A program made the translations under genes and the position numbers. A stretch of 64,000 bases of DNA from NCBI RefSeq assembly GCF_050627025.1, contig NZ_CP192472.1. One strand, given 5' to 3'. Under the pieces are notes generated by a model. The model did no database searches. It had not been told where the DNA came from and saw only the letters and a program-made list of their open reading frames with translations. This DNA comes from Variovorax paradoxus_P. GTDB lineage: Bacteria > Pseudomonadota > Gammaproteobacteria > Burkholderiales > Burkholderiaceae_C. Below are positions 1 to 13,379 of the stretch, in pieces (the stretch's first letter is position 1; every line of letters starts with the position of its first letter).

Positions 1-393
1 CAGCTGCAGGGGCTCGCGCGCGTCGTGCGGCACGGTAAAGGGCTGCACCGCGATATCGCCGACCGCAAACTCCGCGTCGTCTCGTGCCAGGTTGAGCCGG
101 CCTTCGAAGTCGCGCCCGCCGGTGGCGAGCCAGGTGCCTTCGCTCATCCACACGGGAATGCGGTTGCGCCGCGACAGCGAATGGGCACAGCCGATGTGGT
201 CGCCATGCTCGTGCGTGACAAAGATTGCGTCGATATCGGTGGCTGCGAGGCCTGCCTTGGCAAGCCGCAGATCGAGCTGCCGCAGGCCAAAGCCGCAATC
301 GACCAGGAGCCGTGAGGTGCGGCCGCCGCTGGTCGCTTCGACCAGCGCGGCGTTACCCGTGCTGCCGCTGCCGAGGCTTCGGAAGCGGAGCAT
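1..393 (-). CDS. MBL-fold metallo-hydrolase (N-terminal part, cut by window edge)
   Basis: Only the first 131 codons are in the window; the gene runs off the left edge. The protein starts MLRFRSLGSGSTGN and carries the zinc-binding motif THEHGDHIG near residue 60, which defines the metallo-beta-lactamase fold. The N-terminal SLGSGSTGN pattern is typical of the YycJ/WalJ-like branch of single-domain hydrolases, often treated as exonuclease- or phosphodiesterase-like; the substrate is not known. It starts five bases after the bamC stop codon on the same strand, so it is probably co-transcribed and translationally coupled with bamC and dapA. Confidence 0.85.
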   Translation of the reverse strand, partial: MLRFRSLGSGSTGNAALVEATSGGRTSRLLVDCGFGLRQLDLRLAKAGLAATDIDAIFVTHEHGDHIGCAHSLSRRNRIPVWMSEGTWLATGGRDFEGRLNLARDDAEFAVGDIAVQPFTVPHDAREPLQL

Positions 394-398
394 GCGGG

Positions 399-1487
399 TT
401 ACTTCAGGTCGTCTGCAATGACCTGGACGATGCGTTGCGCATTGGCCGAGGTTTCAGGTGCGCCGGATTCGTTCAGCACCGAAACCGTGGTCGATTCGCC
501 CTGGCCCTTTACCAGAATGCGGAACTTGATCGGCGCCTCAGCCTTGCTGGAGCCGCTGAAGAGCTTGCCGAAGAAGCCGGGTTCCTTCTTGTCGGTGTTG
601 GGCGTCACGTAGCGCACGTAGTAGATGCCGGCGCTGCGGTCGCGGTCTTCAACGGTGAAGCCGGTGCGGTCGAGTGCAAGGCCCACGCGGCGCCATGCCC
701 GGTCGAAGCCTTCGTTGATCTGCACGACCGGCTGGCCGCCTGCGTTCGAGACGGTGGCGGTCTTGGTCGGCGCCGTGGTGGCTGCCAGGATCTTCGACTG
801 CTCTTGCGAAACGCCGAGCTTGACCATCAGGCGGCGCAGGAACTCGGTTTCGAGTTCAGGGTCGCTCGGGCGGGGCTGCCACACGGTCTGGTCCTGGCGG
901 CTGTTATTGTAGACCTCTTGCATGCCGCGGTGGCTGACGAAGATCTCGGTGCCGTTGGGCGTGCGCTCCAGGCGGGTGCGGAAGCGGTCGAGTTCGCCGG
1001 TCGAGTAGACCGAATCGACCAGCTTGCCCAGCGTGCCGCGGATGATGTCCTGCGGCAGCTTGGCGCGGTTTTCAGCCCAGTCGGTTTCCATGATGCCGAG
1101 GTTGCGCTGCTCGGTGGTCAGCAGGAAGCCGCTTTCCTGCCAGAAGTCCTTCACCGGATCCCACAGCTGGTCGGGCGAGCGGTTGATGACGATCCAGCGC
1201 TGCGTGCCCGAACGCTCCATGCGAACGTCGCCGATGTTGGCAACCGCGGTGGGAATGCCAGGCGCGTTGGTTGCGCCGGCCTGGTAGGCGTTGGCGGTGA
1301 CCGCGCCGCCCGGAACCGCATAGCGGTTCTCGCGCGAAAGCTGCGACAGGTCGGGCGGGACCTCGAGCGTCGGGGCCTTGCCTGCGCTCTTGTAGTCGAT
1401 CTTGTCGCCCTCGAGAACGGAGCAGGCGGCGAGGCTGACAACAAGGGCCAGCAGTGCGAATCGCGAGATATGCGAAAGGTTCTTCAA
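399..1487 (-). CDS. bamC: Outer membrane assembly lipoprotein BamC
   Basis: This is the accessory lipoprotein of the BAM complex, which inserts beta-barrel proteins into the outer membrane. The 362-residue protein has a short signal peptide ending in a LAAC lipobox, then a segment around PTLEVPPDLSQL that matches the conserved unstructured N-terminal part of BamC, followed by the two globular BamC domains. I chose a TTG start at 1487 because AAGGA lies 8 bases upstream and the signal peptide then has a normal length; an in-frame ATG at 1544 would add 19 residues before it. It follows dapA on the same strand, the classical dapA-bamC arrangement, after a 138-base gap. Confidence 0.92.
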   Translation of the reverse strand: MKNLSHISRFALLALVVSLAACSVLEGDKIDYKSAGKAPTLEVPPDLSQLSRENRYAVPGGAVTANAYQAGATNAPGIPTAVANIGDVRMERSGTQRWIVINRSPDQLWDPVKDFWQESGFLLTTEQRNLGIMETDWAENRAKLPQDIIRGTLGKLVDSVYSTGELDRFRTRLERTPNGTEIFVSHRGMQEVYNNSRQDQTVWQPRPSDPELETEFLRRLMVKLGVSQEQSKILAATTAPTKTATVSNAGGQPVVQINEGFDRAWRRVGLALDRTGFTVEDRDRSAGIYYVRYVTPNTDKKEPGFFGKLFSGSSKAEAPIKFRILVKGQGESTTVSVLNESGAPETSANAQRIVQVIADDLK

Positions 1488-1625
1488 CGTCGTCTTCCTT
1501 GTTGGAATGGGTTCGATCAATCTATGGGGCCGCATTGCCCGCACTCTGTGAGCACGGTTCAGGCAAAAGGTTGCGTAACCTCGATGCGGCGGGGAGAAAA
1601 GAGGTGTTTGGGGGAGAAAGCGGCC

Positions 1626-2516
1626 TCAGCCCTTGAGCAGGCCGCAGGCGCGCAGGGCAGCCTCGACCACGGGTTGGTTGGTTTCAGCCAGTTCGGTGAG
1701 CGGCAACCGCAGGCTGCCGCCGCAGAGACCAAGCCTGGACATGGCCCACTTGAGAGGAATCGGGTTGGGTTCGACGAACAGGTTGCGGTGCAGCGGCATC
1801 AGCTCGAACTGGATCTGCATGGCCTTGCGCACGTCGCCCGCGATGGCCGCAACGCACAGTTCGTGCATCTTGCGCGGGGCAATGTTGGCCGTGACGCTGA
1901 TGTTGCCCTGGCCGCCGCAGAGCATGAGAGCCACCGCTGTCGGGTCGTCGCCGGAATAAACGGCAAAGTGCTTGGGCAGGTCGCGAATGAGCCACTGGGC
2001 ACGCTCGATGTTGCCGGTGGCTTCCTTGATGCCGATGATGCCTGGCACCTGCGCGAGGCGCAGCACGGTGTCGTGCGCCATATCGGCAACGGTACGGCCG
2101 GGCACGTTGTAGAGCACGGTAGGCAGGTCGCCCACGGCTTCTGCAATGGCCTTGAAATGCTGGTACTGGCCTTCTTGCGTCGGCTTGTTGTAGTAGGGCA
2201 CCACCTGCAGCTGCGAATCGGCGCCAACGCCCTTGGCGAACTTGGCAAGCTCGATGGCTTCCTTGGTCGAATTGGCGCCGCAGCCGGCCATCACGGGCAC
2301 GCGGCCCTTGGCCTGCTCGACCGACACGCGGATGATTTCGCAGTGCTCCTCCACGTCGACCGTGGGCGATTCGCCGGTGGTACCGACGACGCCGAGGCAA
2401 TCGGTGCCTTCGTCGATGTGCCAGTCGATCAGTCGGCGCAGGGCCGGGTAGTCGACACTGCCGTCTTCGTGCATCGGCGTGACGAGAGCGACGATGCTGC
2501 CTGTCAGTTGCTCCAA
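1626..2516 (-). CDS. dapA: 4-hydroxy-tetrahydrodipicolinate synthase
   Basis: DapA condenses pyruvate with aspartate semialdehyde, the first committed step to diaminopimelate and lysine, in the cytosol. The 296-residue length is standard. Visible motifs are GTTGESPT (substrate loop), YYNKPTQEG (proton-relay tyrosine) and IGIKEATG with the Schiff-base lysine. The start is a TTG at 2514-2516 preceded by GAGAGA; the next in-frame ATG lies inside the conserved VTPM segment and would remove essential sequence. It sits between a methyltransferase gene upstream and bamC downstream, all leftward. Confidence 0.96.
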   Translation of the reverse strand: MEQLTGSIVALVTPMHEDGSVDYPALRRLIDWHIDEGTDCLGVVGTTGESPTVDVEEHCEIIRVSVEQAKGRVPVMAGCGANSTKEAIELAKFAKGVGADSQLQVVPYYNKPTQEGQYQHFKAIAEAVGDLPTVLYNVPGRTVADMAHDTVLRLAQVPGIIGIKEATGNIERAQWLIRDLPKHFAVYSGDDPTAVALMLCGGQGNISVTANIAPRKMHELCVAAIAGDVRKAMQIQFELMPLHRNLFVEPNPIPLKWAMSRLGLCGGSLRLPLTELAETNQPVVEAALRACGLLKG

Positions 2517-2596
2517 GGGGGAATCTCTCTGTCGGGTGGACGAAAGCGCCGATTCTACTTACTCCGGCGGCCCCGGAAACCGCCGCGGCGGCGGGG

Positions 2597-3166
2597 TCAG
2601 ATTGCCGGCAGGAGATGGCGGTCGGGCTCCCCGGACGAGGCGCCGCCGGCACGAACCGCGGCAACGCGCTGCACGAAGCGATCCGGCTCGGCAAGAAAGC
2701 CGTCTTCGTAGGCCACCACGCGTAGGCCCTGGCATGCGGCCAGCAGCTCGCCCGGCTGCAGCAGGAAGTCGGGGCGAGAGGGCTTGCCCACCGTTTCGTT
2801 TCCGGCGGCAAAGGTTTCGTAGAGCAGCACGCCACCGGGCGCAACCGCGGCCACGATGTCGGCCATGCGCGGTCGCCACAGGTAGTTGGTGACGATCACC
2901 GCACCAAAAACCTGGCCCCCGAAAGGCCAGGGGCCGGCTTCGATGTCGGCGGTTACCGTGTCGCCAAAGACGCGAGCGGCCTCGATTGCTTCGGTGGAGC
3001 GGTCGACGCCCGTGACCGTATGCCCGCGTCCGGCAAACCGCTGCATGTGCCGCCCATTGCCGCAGGCCACGTCGAGCACGGTGGCGCCTGGTGCGAGCAG
3101 GTGCGACCACCGCACGATCCATTCCGAGGGCTTCGACCCGCTGTGCAAGGTTGCTATGTCTTTCAT
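2597..3166 (-). CDS. Class I SAM-dependent methyltransferase
   Basis: A 189-residue cytosolic protein with the SAM-binding motif VLDVACGNGRHM near residues 31-42, an acidic end of strand beta-2 (TGVDRS) and a post-II motif around VIVTNYLWRP. This fits the small UbiE/Tam-like methyltransferases; the substrate cannot be told from sequence. The start ATG at 3164-3166 lies five bases after the stop of a small membrane-protein gene, and dapA follows 80 bases downstream, so the genes probably share a transcript. Upstream in-frame residues lack similarity to the fold and were left out. Confidence 0.85.
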   Translation of the reverse strand: MKDIATLHSGSKPSEWIVRWSHLLAPGATVLDVACGNGRHMQRFAGRGHTVTGVDRSTEAIEAARVFGDTVTADIEAGPWPFGGQVFGAVIVTNYLWRPRMADIVAAVAPGGVLLYETFAAGNETVGKPSRPDFLLQPGELLAACQGLRVVAYEDGFLAEPDRFVQRVAAVRAGGASSGEPDRHLLPAI

Positions 3167-3171
3167 GGCAA

Positions 3172-3312
3172 TCAAAAGCAGGACCAGACCTGGTTGGCCA
3201 GCGTGACGAGAAAGGCCGGGTGAACGTAGAGCGCGAAAACCCCGCCCAATACCGCCACCGCGGCGGTGAGCCAGCCGGCGTGCACGAGGCGGTGGCGCGT
3301 TTGCGGAGTCAT
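3172..3312 (-). CDS. Small single-span membrane protein, 46 residues
   Basis: A short reading frame between the MFS transporter and methyltransferase genes. The protein begins MTPQTRHRLVHAGWL, has one hydrophobic stretch around residues 14-37 and ends QVWSCF. A second ATG three codons upstream (3319-3321) is possible. It fills the 170-base gap with the same strand and spacing as its neighbours, ending five bases before the methyltransferase start. That spacing and the clean membrane segment are the evidence that it is real; I recognise no family. Confidence 0.55.
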   Translation of the reverse strand: MTPQTRHRLVHAGWLTAAVAVLGGVFALYVHPAFLVTLANQVWSCF

Positions 3313-3335
3313 GGCCGCCATTGTCCGCCGCCTGG

Positions 3336-4559
3336 TCAGCCCGGCACAACTGCAGGCCGCGCCGCCCGCGCAATCGCGCCCTCCTTCACCGGCAGGTTGA
3401 TCAGCGCGGCGAACACGCCCAAGGCAATTGCGATGTACCAGACGATGTCGTAGCTGCCTGTGGTGTCATACAGGTAGCCGCCAAGCCACACGCCGATGAA
3501 CGAGCCGACCTGGTGGCTCAGGAACACGAAGCCGCTGAGCATCGACAGGTGCGCCACACCGAAGATGCCCGCGATGATCGCGTTGGTTGCGGGCACCGTC
3601 GAAAGCCAAAGAAAGCCCATGGCCGCCGAAAAAACATAAACGCTCAGCGGAGAAATTGGCACCAGCAAAAAGAGCACGATGGAAACGGCCCGCGCAAAGT
3701 AGATGGCTGCCAGGATCTTTCGCTTGGCCAGCTTCTGGCCCAGCAAGCCGACGGTGTAGGTGCCGAACACATTGAAGAGCCCGATCAGCGCCAGCGCGTA
3801 GCCGGCCACCTCTACCGGCAGCTTCTGGTCGCGCAGGTATGTCGGCATGTGGATGCCGATGAATGCCAACTGAAAGCCGCACACGAAATATCCCGCCATC
3901 AGCAGCCCGAAGCTCGGGTAGCGAAACGCCTCGCCCACCGCCTGCACCACCGATTGCTCACGGTGCCCCGCCAATGCGCCTTGCCGCGGCTCGCGCAGGC
4001 CCAATGCCAGCGGCACGATCACCAGCACGAGTACAGCCACCACCGCAAGGGCGGTTTGCCAGCCCAGGTGCCCGATCAACTGGCCCTCGATCGGCGCCAT
4101 CAGAAACTGCCCGAACGACCCCGCCGCCGCGGCCACACCCATGGCCCACGAGCGCCGTTCTGCGGGAATCTGCCGCCCGATCACCCCGTAGACGACGGCA
4201 TAGGTCGTACCTGCCTGCGCCGCGCCAATCAGTACGCCGGCGCTCAGCGTAAACAGCAGCGGCGTGGGCGAGTAAGCCATGCCAAGCAGGCCGAGCGCAT
4301 AGAAGACCGTGCCGGCCAGCAGCACGCGGAATGCCCCGAAGCGATCGGACAGCATGCCCGCGAAAACTCCGAAGATGCCCCACGAGAGGTTCTGCACGGC
4401 CAAGGCAAACGAGAAGGTCTGGCGGCTCCAGTCCTGCGCCTGCGTGATCGGCTGCAGCCACAGGCCGAAGCCGTGGCGAATGCCCATTGAGAGCGTGACG
4501 ATCATGGCGCCGCAGATCAGCACCTGCTTGATCGAGAGGGTGGGGGAGGAGGCTTGCAT
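3336..4559 (-). CDS. MFS transporter, monocarboxylate-transporter-like
   Basis: A 407-residue integral membrane protein with the twelve hydrophobic segments of the major facilitator superfamily. The N-terminal stretch GIRHGFGLWLQPITQAQDWSR, followed by the loop GMLSDRFGAFRVLLAG (MFS motif A form DRFG), resembles bacterial relatives of the monocarboxylate/oxalate-formate group. The substrate is unknown. It is the first gene of the leftward block that continues into the small membrane protein, methyltransferase, dapA and bamC; a 184-base divergent intergenic region separates it from the lipoprotein at 4744. Confidence 0.85.
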   Translation of the reverse strand: MQASSPTLSIKQVLICGAMIVTLSMGIRHGFGLWLQPITQAQDWSRQTFSFALAVQNLSWGIFGVFAGMLSDRFGAFRVLLAGTVFYALGLLGMAYSPTPLLFTLSAGVLIGAAQAGTTYAVVYGVIGRQIPAERRSWAMGVAAAAGSFGQFLMAPIEGQLIGHLGWQTALAVVAVLVLVIVPLALGLREPRQGALAGHREQSVVQAVGEAFRYPSFGLLMAGYFVCGFQLAFIGIHMPTYLRDQKLPVEVAGYALALIGLFNVFGTYTVGLLGQKLAKRKILAAIYFARAVSIVLFLLVPISPLSVYVFSAAMGFLWLSTVPATNAIIAGIFGVAHLSMLSGFVFLSHQVGSFIGVWLGGYLYDTTGSYDIVWYIAIALGVFAALINLPVKEGAIARAARPAVVPG

Positions 4560-4743
4560 TCCTCTGAATGTACCGATTTGCTACTTTGGCGGGCGGCGCG
4601 GCGGGCAAAGCCATTGATGATTTGTTCCGGCCACACCGATGCTTCAGACGCATCAAAGCCGCAGTTTCTCGCCAGCCTGGGATCGCTTGTAATTGGTTAC
4701 ATTTGCGTTTTCTCAACGCCACTGACTGCAAGAATCCTGACCC

Positions 4744-5205
4744 ATGAGAAGAGCCGTCCTGAAGTTCGCCGCCCTTGCGGTGCTCACGATCGCAGTTGCC
4801 GGCTGCGCCAGCGGCCCGACCGGGCCCAAGTTCCAGGAGATGGGCAACGTCATTCCCAAGCTCAAGCCGGGCAACGGCCGCATCTATTTCTTCCGTGCCG
4901 CCGGGCCTTTCGGCGCCTCGCTGCAGCCTGGGGTGCGCCTCGACAAGCTGCGTGTCGGCACGTCGAAGCCTGGCAGCTTCTTTTTTGTCGACCGGCCGGC
5001 TGGCACCTACCAGGCCGCCACGACCAGCGACCTGCGCAAGACACTTGAAGTACCGCTTGCGGATGGCGAGACGAAATACGTGCGCATGTCGCCTTCGTTC
5101 GGGCTCGCCGTCGGAAGCATCGTTCTCGATCTCGAGGCGCCCGAGAAGGCCCGGGCCGAAATGGGTTGGCTCAGCTACGCGGGGCAGTTCATCGGCGACA
5201 AGTAA
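4744..5205 (+). CDS. DUF2846-type lipoprotein
   Basis: A 153-residue envelope protein with a signal peptide ending in the lipobox VAGC (acylated Cys at residue 21). The mature part contains GRIYFFRA, a run around FFFVDRPAGTY and an ETKYVRM strand, the pattern of DUF2846 domain proteins. These are predicted periplasm-facing lipoproteins of unknown function. The gene stands alone, divergent from the MFS gene and 93 bases upstream of parE. Confidence 0.78.
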   Translation: MRRAVLKFAALAVLTIAVAGCASGPTGPKFQEMGNVIPKLKPGNGRIYFFRAAGPFGASLQPGVRLDKLRVGTSKPGSFFFVDRPAGTYQAATTSDLRKTLEVPLADGETKYVRMSPSFGLAVGSIVLDLEAPEKARAEMGWLSYAGQFIGDK

Positions 5206-5298
5206 GTCCTGCGCCGGGCGGAGCATCGGCCGGGGGCGGATCGGTGCTCCTGTATGGGTATCCAGTCATTTCGCACCGACTGACTACAATCCGCCCCC

Positions 5299-7296
<1,998 letters not shown>

Positions 7297-7322
7297 CCAT
7301 CCTCGTGAAAATTTCAGATTTC

Positions 7323-8216
7323 ATGCGTCCGTTGCTCCTGGCCTTGCTGCTTTGCACGCAGCAGGGGCTTGCGCACGCCGCTGACATCTACGGCTACATC
7401 GACAGCAAGGGCATCGCCCATTTCGCTTCCGAAAAGATCGACGAGCGCTACCAGATCTTCTTTCGCGGTGGCCAGAGCTTCGACACCGCCAAGGGAATCT
7501 CGCCGCTCGGCCGCGGTGGGCACAGGCTCGATGGCAAGGTGCCGCCGGCATCGCAAACCTTGCTTGCGCTGTTCGAAGCCTCGCCAAGCTACAAGACTGC
7601 AAAGGCCGCGCTGCGCGACGCATCGAACAAGCATTCGATCGACTACGAGTTGCTGCAGGCGCTGATTGCAACCGAATCGGGCTTCGACGCGCAGGCCGTC
7701 TCGCCAAAGGGCGCGATGGGCCTCATGCAGCTCATGCCGGCCACCGCGCAGCGCTACGGCGTCTCCGCGGACAAGCGCGGCACCATCGAGAAGAAGCTGT
7801 TCGATCCGCGCGTCAACATTGCCGCCGGTTCGCGCTACCTGCGCGACCTGATCGAGATGTTTCCGGGGCAGATCGAACTGGCGCTTGCCGCCTACAACGC
7901 AGGCGAAGGCGCCGTGCAGCGCGCGGGCAACAAGATCCCGAACTACAAGGAAACGCAGAACTACGTTCAGACGGTGCTGCGGCTCTATGCATATCTGAAG
8001 CCGTCGGCAGGCATGGCGGCAGGCGGCAGCAGCACCGGCAATGTGCGGGGCGGCAAGACGCCGGGCCGCATCCGCATGGAGCTGGTGGTTCCCAAGGGCG
8101 GGGCGGTGGGGCGTGGCAACATGCCGTCCGATTCGCCGAGCAGCATGCCTGCAATGCCCGGGACGTCCGAGCAGCCGGCGGTGCCCGATGCTGCCGTAGA
8201 AGCGCCCGTGTCCTGA
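7323..8216 (+). CDS. Periplasmic lytic transglycosylase, SLT domain
   Basis: A 297-residue exported protein predicted to cleave peptidoglycan to 1,6-anhydro products. Residues 1-18 form a signal peptide ending AHA-AD. The mature N-terminus (IYGYIDSKGIAHFAS) resembles the small DUF4124-like module, then comes the SLT domain with ALIATESGFDAQAVSPKGAMGLMQLMP (catalytic Glu in TESGF) and LAAYNAGEGAV. The C-terminal about 65 residues are Pro/Gly/Ser-rich. The start at 7323 gives a normal signal peptide; GTG at 7305 is an in-frame alternative. It follows parE by 26 bases. Confidence 0.9.
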   Translation: MRPLLLALLLCTQQGLAHAADIYGYIDSKGIAHFASEKIDERYQIFFRGGQSFDTAKGISPLGRGGHRLDGKVPPASQTLLALFEASPSYKTAKAALRDASNKHSIDYELLQALIATESGFDAQAVSPKGAMGLMQLMPATAQRYGVSADKRGTIEKKLFDPRVNIAAGSRYLRDLIEMFPGQIELALAAYNAGEGAVQRAGNKIPNYKETQNYVQTVLRLYAYLKPSAGMAAGGSSTGNVRGGKTPGRIRMELVVPKGGAVGRGNMPSDSPSSMPAMPGTSEQPAVPDAAVEAPVS

Positions 8217-8274
8217 TGCCCGTGCACTGATGCCGCACACCCGCCTTTCTTCGTCGCCAATGAAGGAGCCCGCC

Positions 8275-9396
8275 ATGCAACGCCGAAGCTTCGTTCTTGC
8301 GACCGCCGCTTGCGCGCTAGGCGGCCCTGCACGCGCGCAGCATGCGGCCACGCACGACACGCTGCCGCCAGTGCCTTCGTCGAAGGAGCCGTATGCAAGG
8401 CTCCAGGGCGGCGTTCCGCATCACATGACACCCGAGCAAGAGGCCCAGCGCGTCACGGACAGCCCCGCGCCCGCCGGGCCCGCAGGGCGCTGGGTAAAGC
8501 GGGCGGCCCTGCCGATTCCGCGCAGCGAGATGGCCTGGGCCACTGCCGCGCAGGGGCGCATGCATGTGGTCGGCGGCTATGGCGAAGGCGCCGTCAACCG
8601 CGACTACCACCACATCTACGACCCCGCGGCCGACCGCTGGCTCGACGGTGCGCCGCTACCGCGCGGCGCCAACCATGTGGCGGTTGCCGCTGACGAGGGC
8701 CGCGTCTATGCGCTTGGCGGCTTCGTCGAACAGAACCGCCGCTCCGACACCAACGCCTACGCCTACGACATCGCGGCCAACCGCTGGACCACCATTGCGC
8801 CGTTGCCGCGGCCCCGCGGCGCGGCGGCCGCCGTGATGCTGGACGGCTCGCTGCACCTGATCGGCGGCGCCTCCGAGCCCGCGGCCGAACGCGCGAGCGT
8901 CGGGTGGCATGAGGTCTACGACCCCAAGGCCGACCGTTGGACCCCGCGCAAGCCGTTGCCTGGCGCGCGAGACCACGTCGGCTGCGTGGCGAGCGGCGGC
9001 CAGATCCACGTGATTGGCGGACGCTTCAACACCTTCGAATACAACACCGACCTGCATCATGTGTACCTGCCCATGCGCGACACCTGGGAGCTGCGCGCGC
9101 CGCTGCCCACCGCACGTTCGGGCCACGGACTGGTGGTGTACCGGGGCCGCCTCTTCGCCATGGGCGGGGAGGGCGGGTTCCTGGTGGGCGGCGTGCCGCG
9201 CCAGGCCAGGGTTTTCGGCCAGATGGAAAGCTACGACCCCCTGGGCGACACCTGGCAACGGCATGCACCGATGACCACGCCGCGCCATGCCGTCGGCGCC
9301 GCGGTCATCGGCGACTGGATCTACGTGGCCGGTGGCGGCGCGGTGCTCGGCGGCTCCGTGCAATCCGCGGTACACGAGGCCTTCACATTAGGCTGA
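8275..9396 (+). CDS. Exported Kelch-repeat beta-propeller protein
   Basis: A 373-residue protein with a twin-arginine-like leader (RRSFVLATAACALGG, probable cleavage after ARA). The rest is a run of Kelch repeats, visible as recurring VVGGYG, ALGGF, LIGGAS, VIGGRF and AMGGEG strands alternating with DPAADRW, DIAANRW, DPKADRW and DPLGDTW turns. This predicts a six-bladed propeller in the periplasm; no catalytic residues can be assigned. AAGGAG-type sequence just upstream of 8275 decides the start. It lies between the transglycosylase gene and parC. Confidence 0.85.
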   Translation: MQRRSFVLATAACALGGPARAQHAATHDTLPPVPSSKEPYARLQGGVPHHMTPEQEAQRVTDSPAPAGPAGRWVKRAALPIPRSEMAWATAAQGRMHVVGGYGEGAVNRDYHHIYDPAADRWLDGAPLPRGANHVAVAADEGRVYALGGFVEQNRRSDTNAYAYDIAANRWTTIAPLPRPRGAAAAVMLDGSLHLIGGASEPAAERASVGWHEVYDPKADRWTPRKPLPGARDHVGCVASGGQIHVIGGRFNTFEYNTDLHHVYLPMRDTWELRAPLPTARSGHGLVVYRGRLFAMGGEGGFLVGGVPRQARVFGQMESYDPLGDTWQRHAPMTTPRHAVGAAVIGDWIYVAGGGAVLGGSVQSAVHEAFTLG

Positions 9397-9442
9397 GCGC
9401 GCAAGCGCCCGGCCCGCAACTGTTCTTCTTTCTCTCTTCTCC

Positions 9443-11838
<2,396 letters not shown>

Positions 11839-11839
<1 letters not shown>

Positions 11840-12027
11840 TGGGCGGCATCGACTTCAGCACCATCGGCCTCGCGATTGCGGTGGTCACGGGCATTGGCAG
11901 CTTCTGGTTCGGCCGCCAGATGCGCCTGAAGCGCGGCGCCAAGCAGCGCGAGAAAGATCGCATTGCGGCGCAAGCCAACGAAACCCGGCAGCAGCGCCGG
12001 GCGCGCGAGCGCAAGGAACGCGGCTAG
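11839..12027 (+). CDS. Small membrane-anchored basic protein, 62 residues
   Basis: The ATG overlaps the parC stop codon (ATGA), so translation is coupled. The product has one hydrophobic segment (residues 5-24, starting FSTIGLAIAVVTG) followed by a strongly basic, charged tail rich in Arg, Lys, Gln and Glu. I do not recognise a named family. The coupling to parC and membrane-plus-charged-helix layout suggest a small envelope protein, but any link to topoisomerase IV is unproven. Confidence 0.7.
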
Positions 12028-12049
12028 CCCTGAGCCCTGGGTGGGCGGC

Positions 12050-13180
12050 CTATTTGAGGCCGTCCCACCAGCGCTCGTTGGTGCGGGCCTTTCCTACCGT
12101 CAGCACTTCGCCGATGACCGGCGTTGCGAGTTCGATGTTTTTTGCCTTCGAGAGATTGGCGATGCGGTCCAGCGGATCGTGCCAGGTGTGAAAGGCAAGG
12201 TCGAAGGTGCTGTTGTGCACCGAATAGAGCACCTTGCCCCGCAGGTCTTCGAAAGCCTGCACGCTTTGCTCCGGCGTCATGTGCACGGCGGGCCAATAGG
12301 CGTCGTAGGCGCCGTTTTCCATCAGCGCCAGGTCGAAGCCGCCGAAGCGTTCGCCGATTTGCTTGAACCCCGGAAAGTAGCCGGAGTCGCCGCTGTAGAA
12401 GATGCGCTGGTCGCCGCTTTGCACCACCCATGAGGCCCACAGCGTGCGATCGCGGTCGGTCAGCGTGCGGCCCGAGAAGTGCTGCGCCGGTGTGGCGGTG
12501 AGCTTCACGCCGTCGTGTTCACCGCCTTGCCACCAGTCGAGCTCCGTCACGCGGTCGGCCGGCACGCCCATGGCCAGAAGTCGTGCGCGTACGCCCAGCG
12601 GTACGAAGTAGCGCTGCACACGCTGCGCAAGATATTCGATGGTCGCCACGTCCAAATGGTCGTAGTGGTCGTGCGAAAGAATCAGCCCTTCGATGGGCGG
12701 CAACTGTTCGAGCGTGAGCGGCGGCTTGTGAAAGCGCTTGGGCCCCACCCAGGTGAACGGTGACGCGCGTTCGCTGAACACGGGGTCGATCAGCCAGTAT
12801 TTGCCCTGCAGCTTGAGCAGGTGAGACGAATGCCCGAGCCGCACCACATGGTTGGCCTTGGGGTCGAGCGCATCGAGTTCGGCGGTGCTCAGCGTGTGCA
12901 CCGGAATCGGATCGACCGGCACCGTGCCTACCTTGCTGCCCACGATGAAGCGCGACCAGATTCGCCAGGCGCTGGCGGAGGGCAGGACTTCCGGGTTCGG
13001 CAGGTTCTGGAAGCCGCAGCCCTTGAACTGTGGCGATGCGTCGTAGCGTGCCTCGCACCCGCTGCTGCTCACGCAGCCGGCGACCAGTGCGCAGCTTGCC
13101 GCGAAGAGCGAGGTGCCGTAGCGGCGAAAGCGGCTCAAGCGGCGCTTCAGAAGGAGAAGGGGGCGGGCAACGTCGTTCAT
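12050..13180 (-). CDS. NAPE-PLD-like MBL-fold lipoprotein hydrolase
   Basis: A 376-residue metallo-beta-lactamase-fold protein. The N-terminus is basic, then a hydrophobic stretch ends in VAGC, a lipobox. The catalytic core has HSSHLLKLQGKYWLIDPVF, the zinc motif SHDHYDHLD and TPAQHFSGRTL, followed by FYSGDSGYFPGF. This is the pattern of bacterial relatives of N-acyl-phosphatidylethanolamine phospholipase D and UlaG-like hydrolases. It probably acts on a lipid or phosphodiester in the periplasm. It is convergent with the parC operon (22-base gap) and divergent from the lipase-like gene at 13380. Confidence 0.85.
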   Translation of the reverse strand: MNDVARPLLLLKRRLSRFRRYGTSLFAASCALVAGCVSSSGCEARYDASPQFKGCGFQNLPNPEVLPSASAWRIWSRFIVGSKVGTVPVDPIPVHTLSTAELDALDPKANHVVRLGHSSHLLKLQGKYWLIDPVFSERASPFTWVGPKRFHKPPLTLEQLPPIEGLILSHDHYDHLDVATIEYLAQRVQRYFVPLGVRARLLAMGVPADRVTELDWWQGGEHDGVKLTATPAQHFSGRTLTDRDRTLWASWVVQSGDQRIFYSGDSGYFPGFKQIGERFGGFDLALMENGAYDAYWPAVHMTPEQSVQAFEDLRGKVLYSVHNSTFDLAFHTWHDPLDRIANLSKAKNIELATPVIGEVLTVGKARTNERWWDGLK

Positions 13181-13379
13181 GGATGCGGATGTTCGGGGTG
13201 TTTGCGGCGCGAGCTTAGCCGGGGCTTCGTTGCCAATGGTTTCAACGGCAGAAACATTCGGCGCACAGGGGCATTGCCGCACCGCTTGTCGTATGCCATG
13301 CGCTCTATGGCCGGGCGGGCCGCCGCGCGGCACACTGAAAAGCGCCAGACCCGCGGGCTTTGAAAGGGCGACACCCACC

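Noticed and set aside
225..2711. An 828-codon rightward open frame across bamC and dapA
   Set aside because: It is antisense to two clearly recognisable genes and shows no family motifs; long antisense frames are common at this GC content.
5285..5290. TACAAT hexamer just upstream of parE
   Set aside because: Could be a -10 box, but no matching -35 is seen and it would give an almost leaderless transcript.
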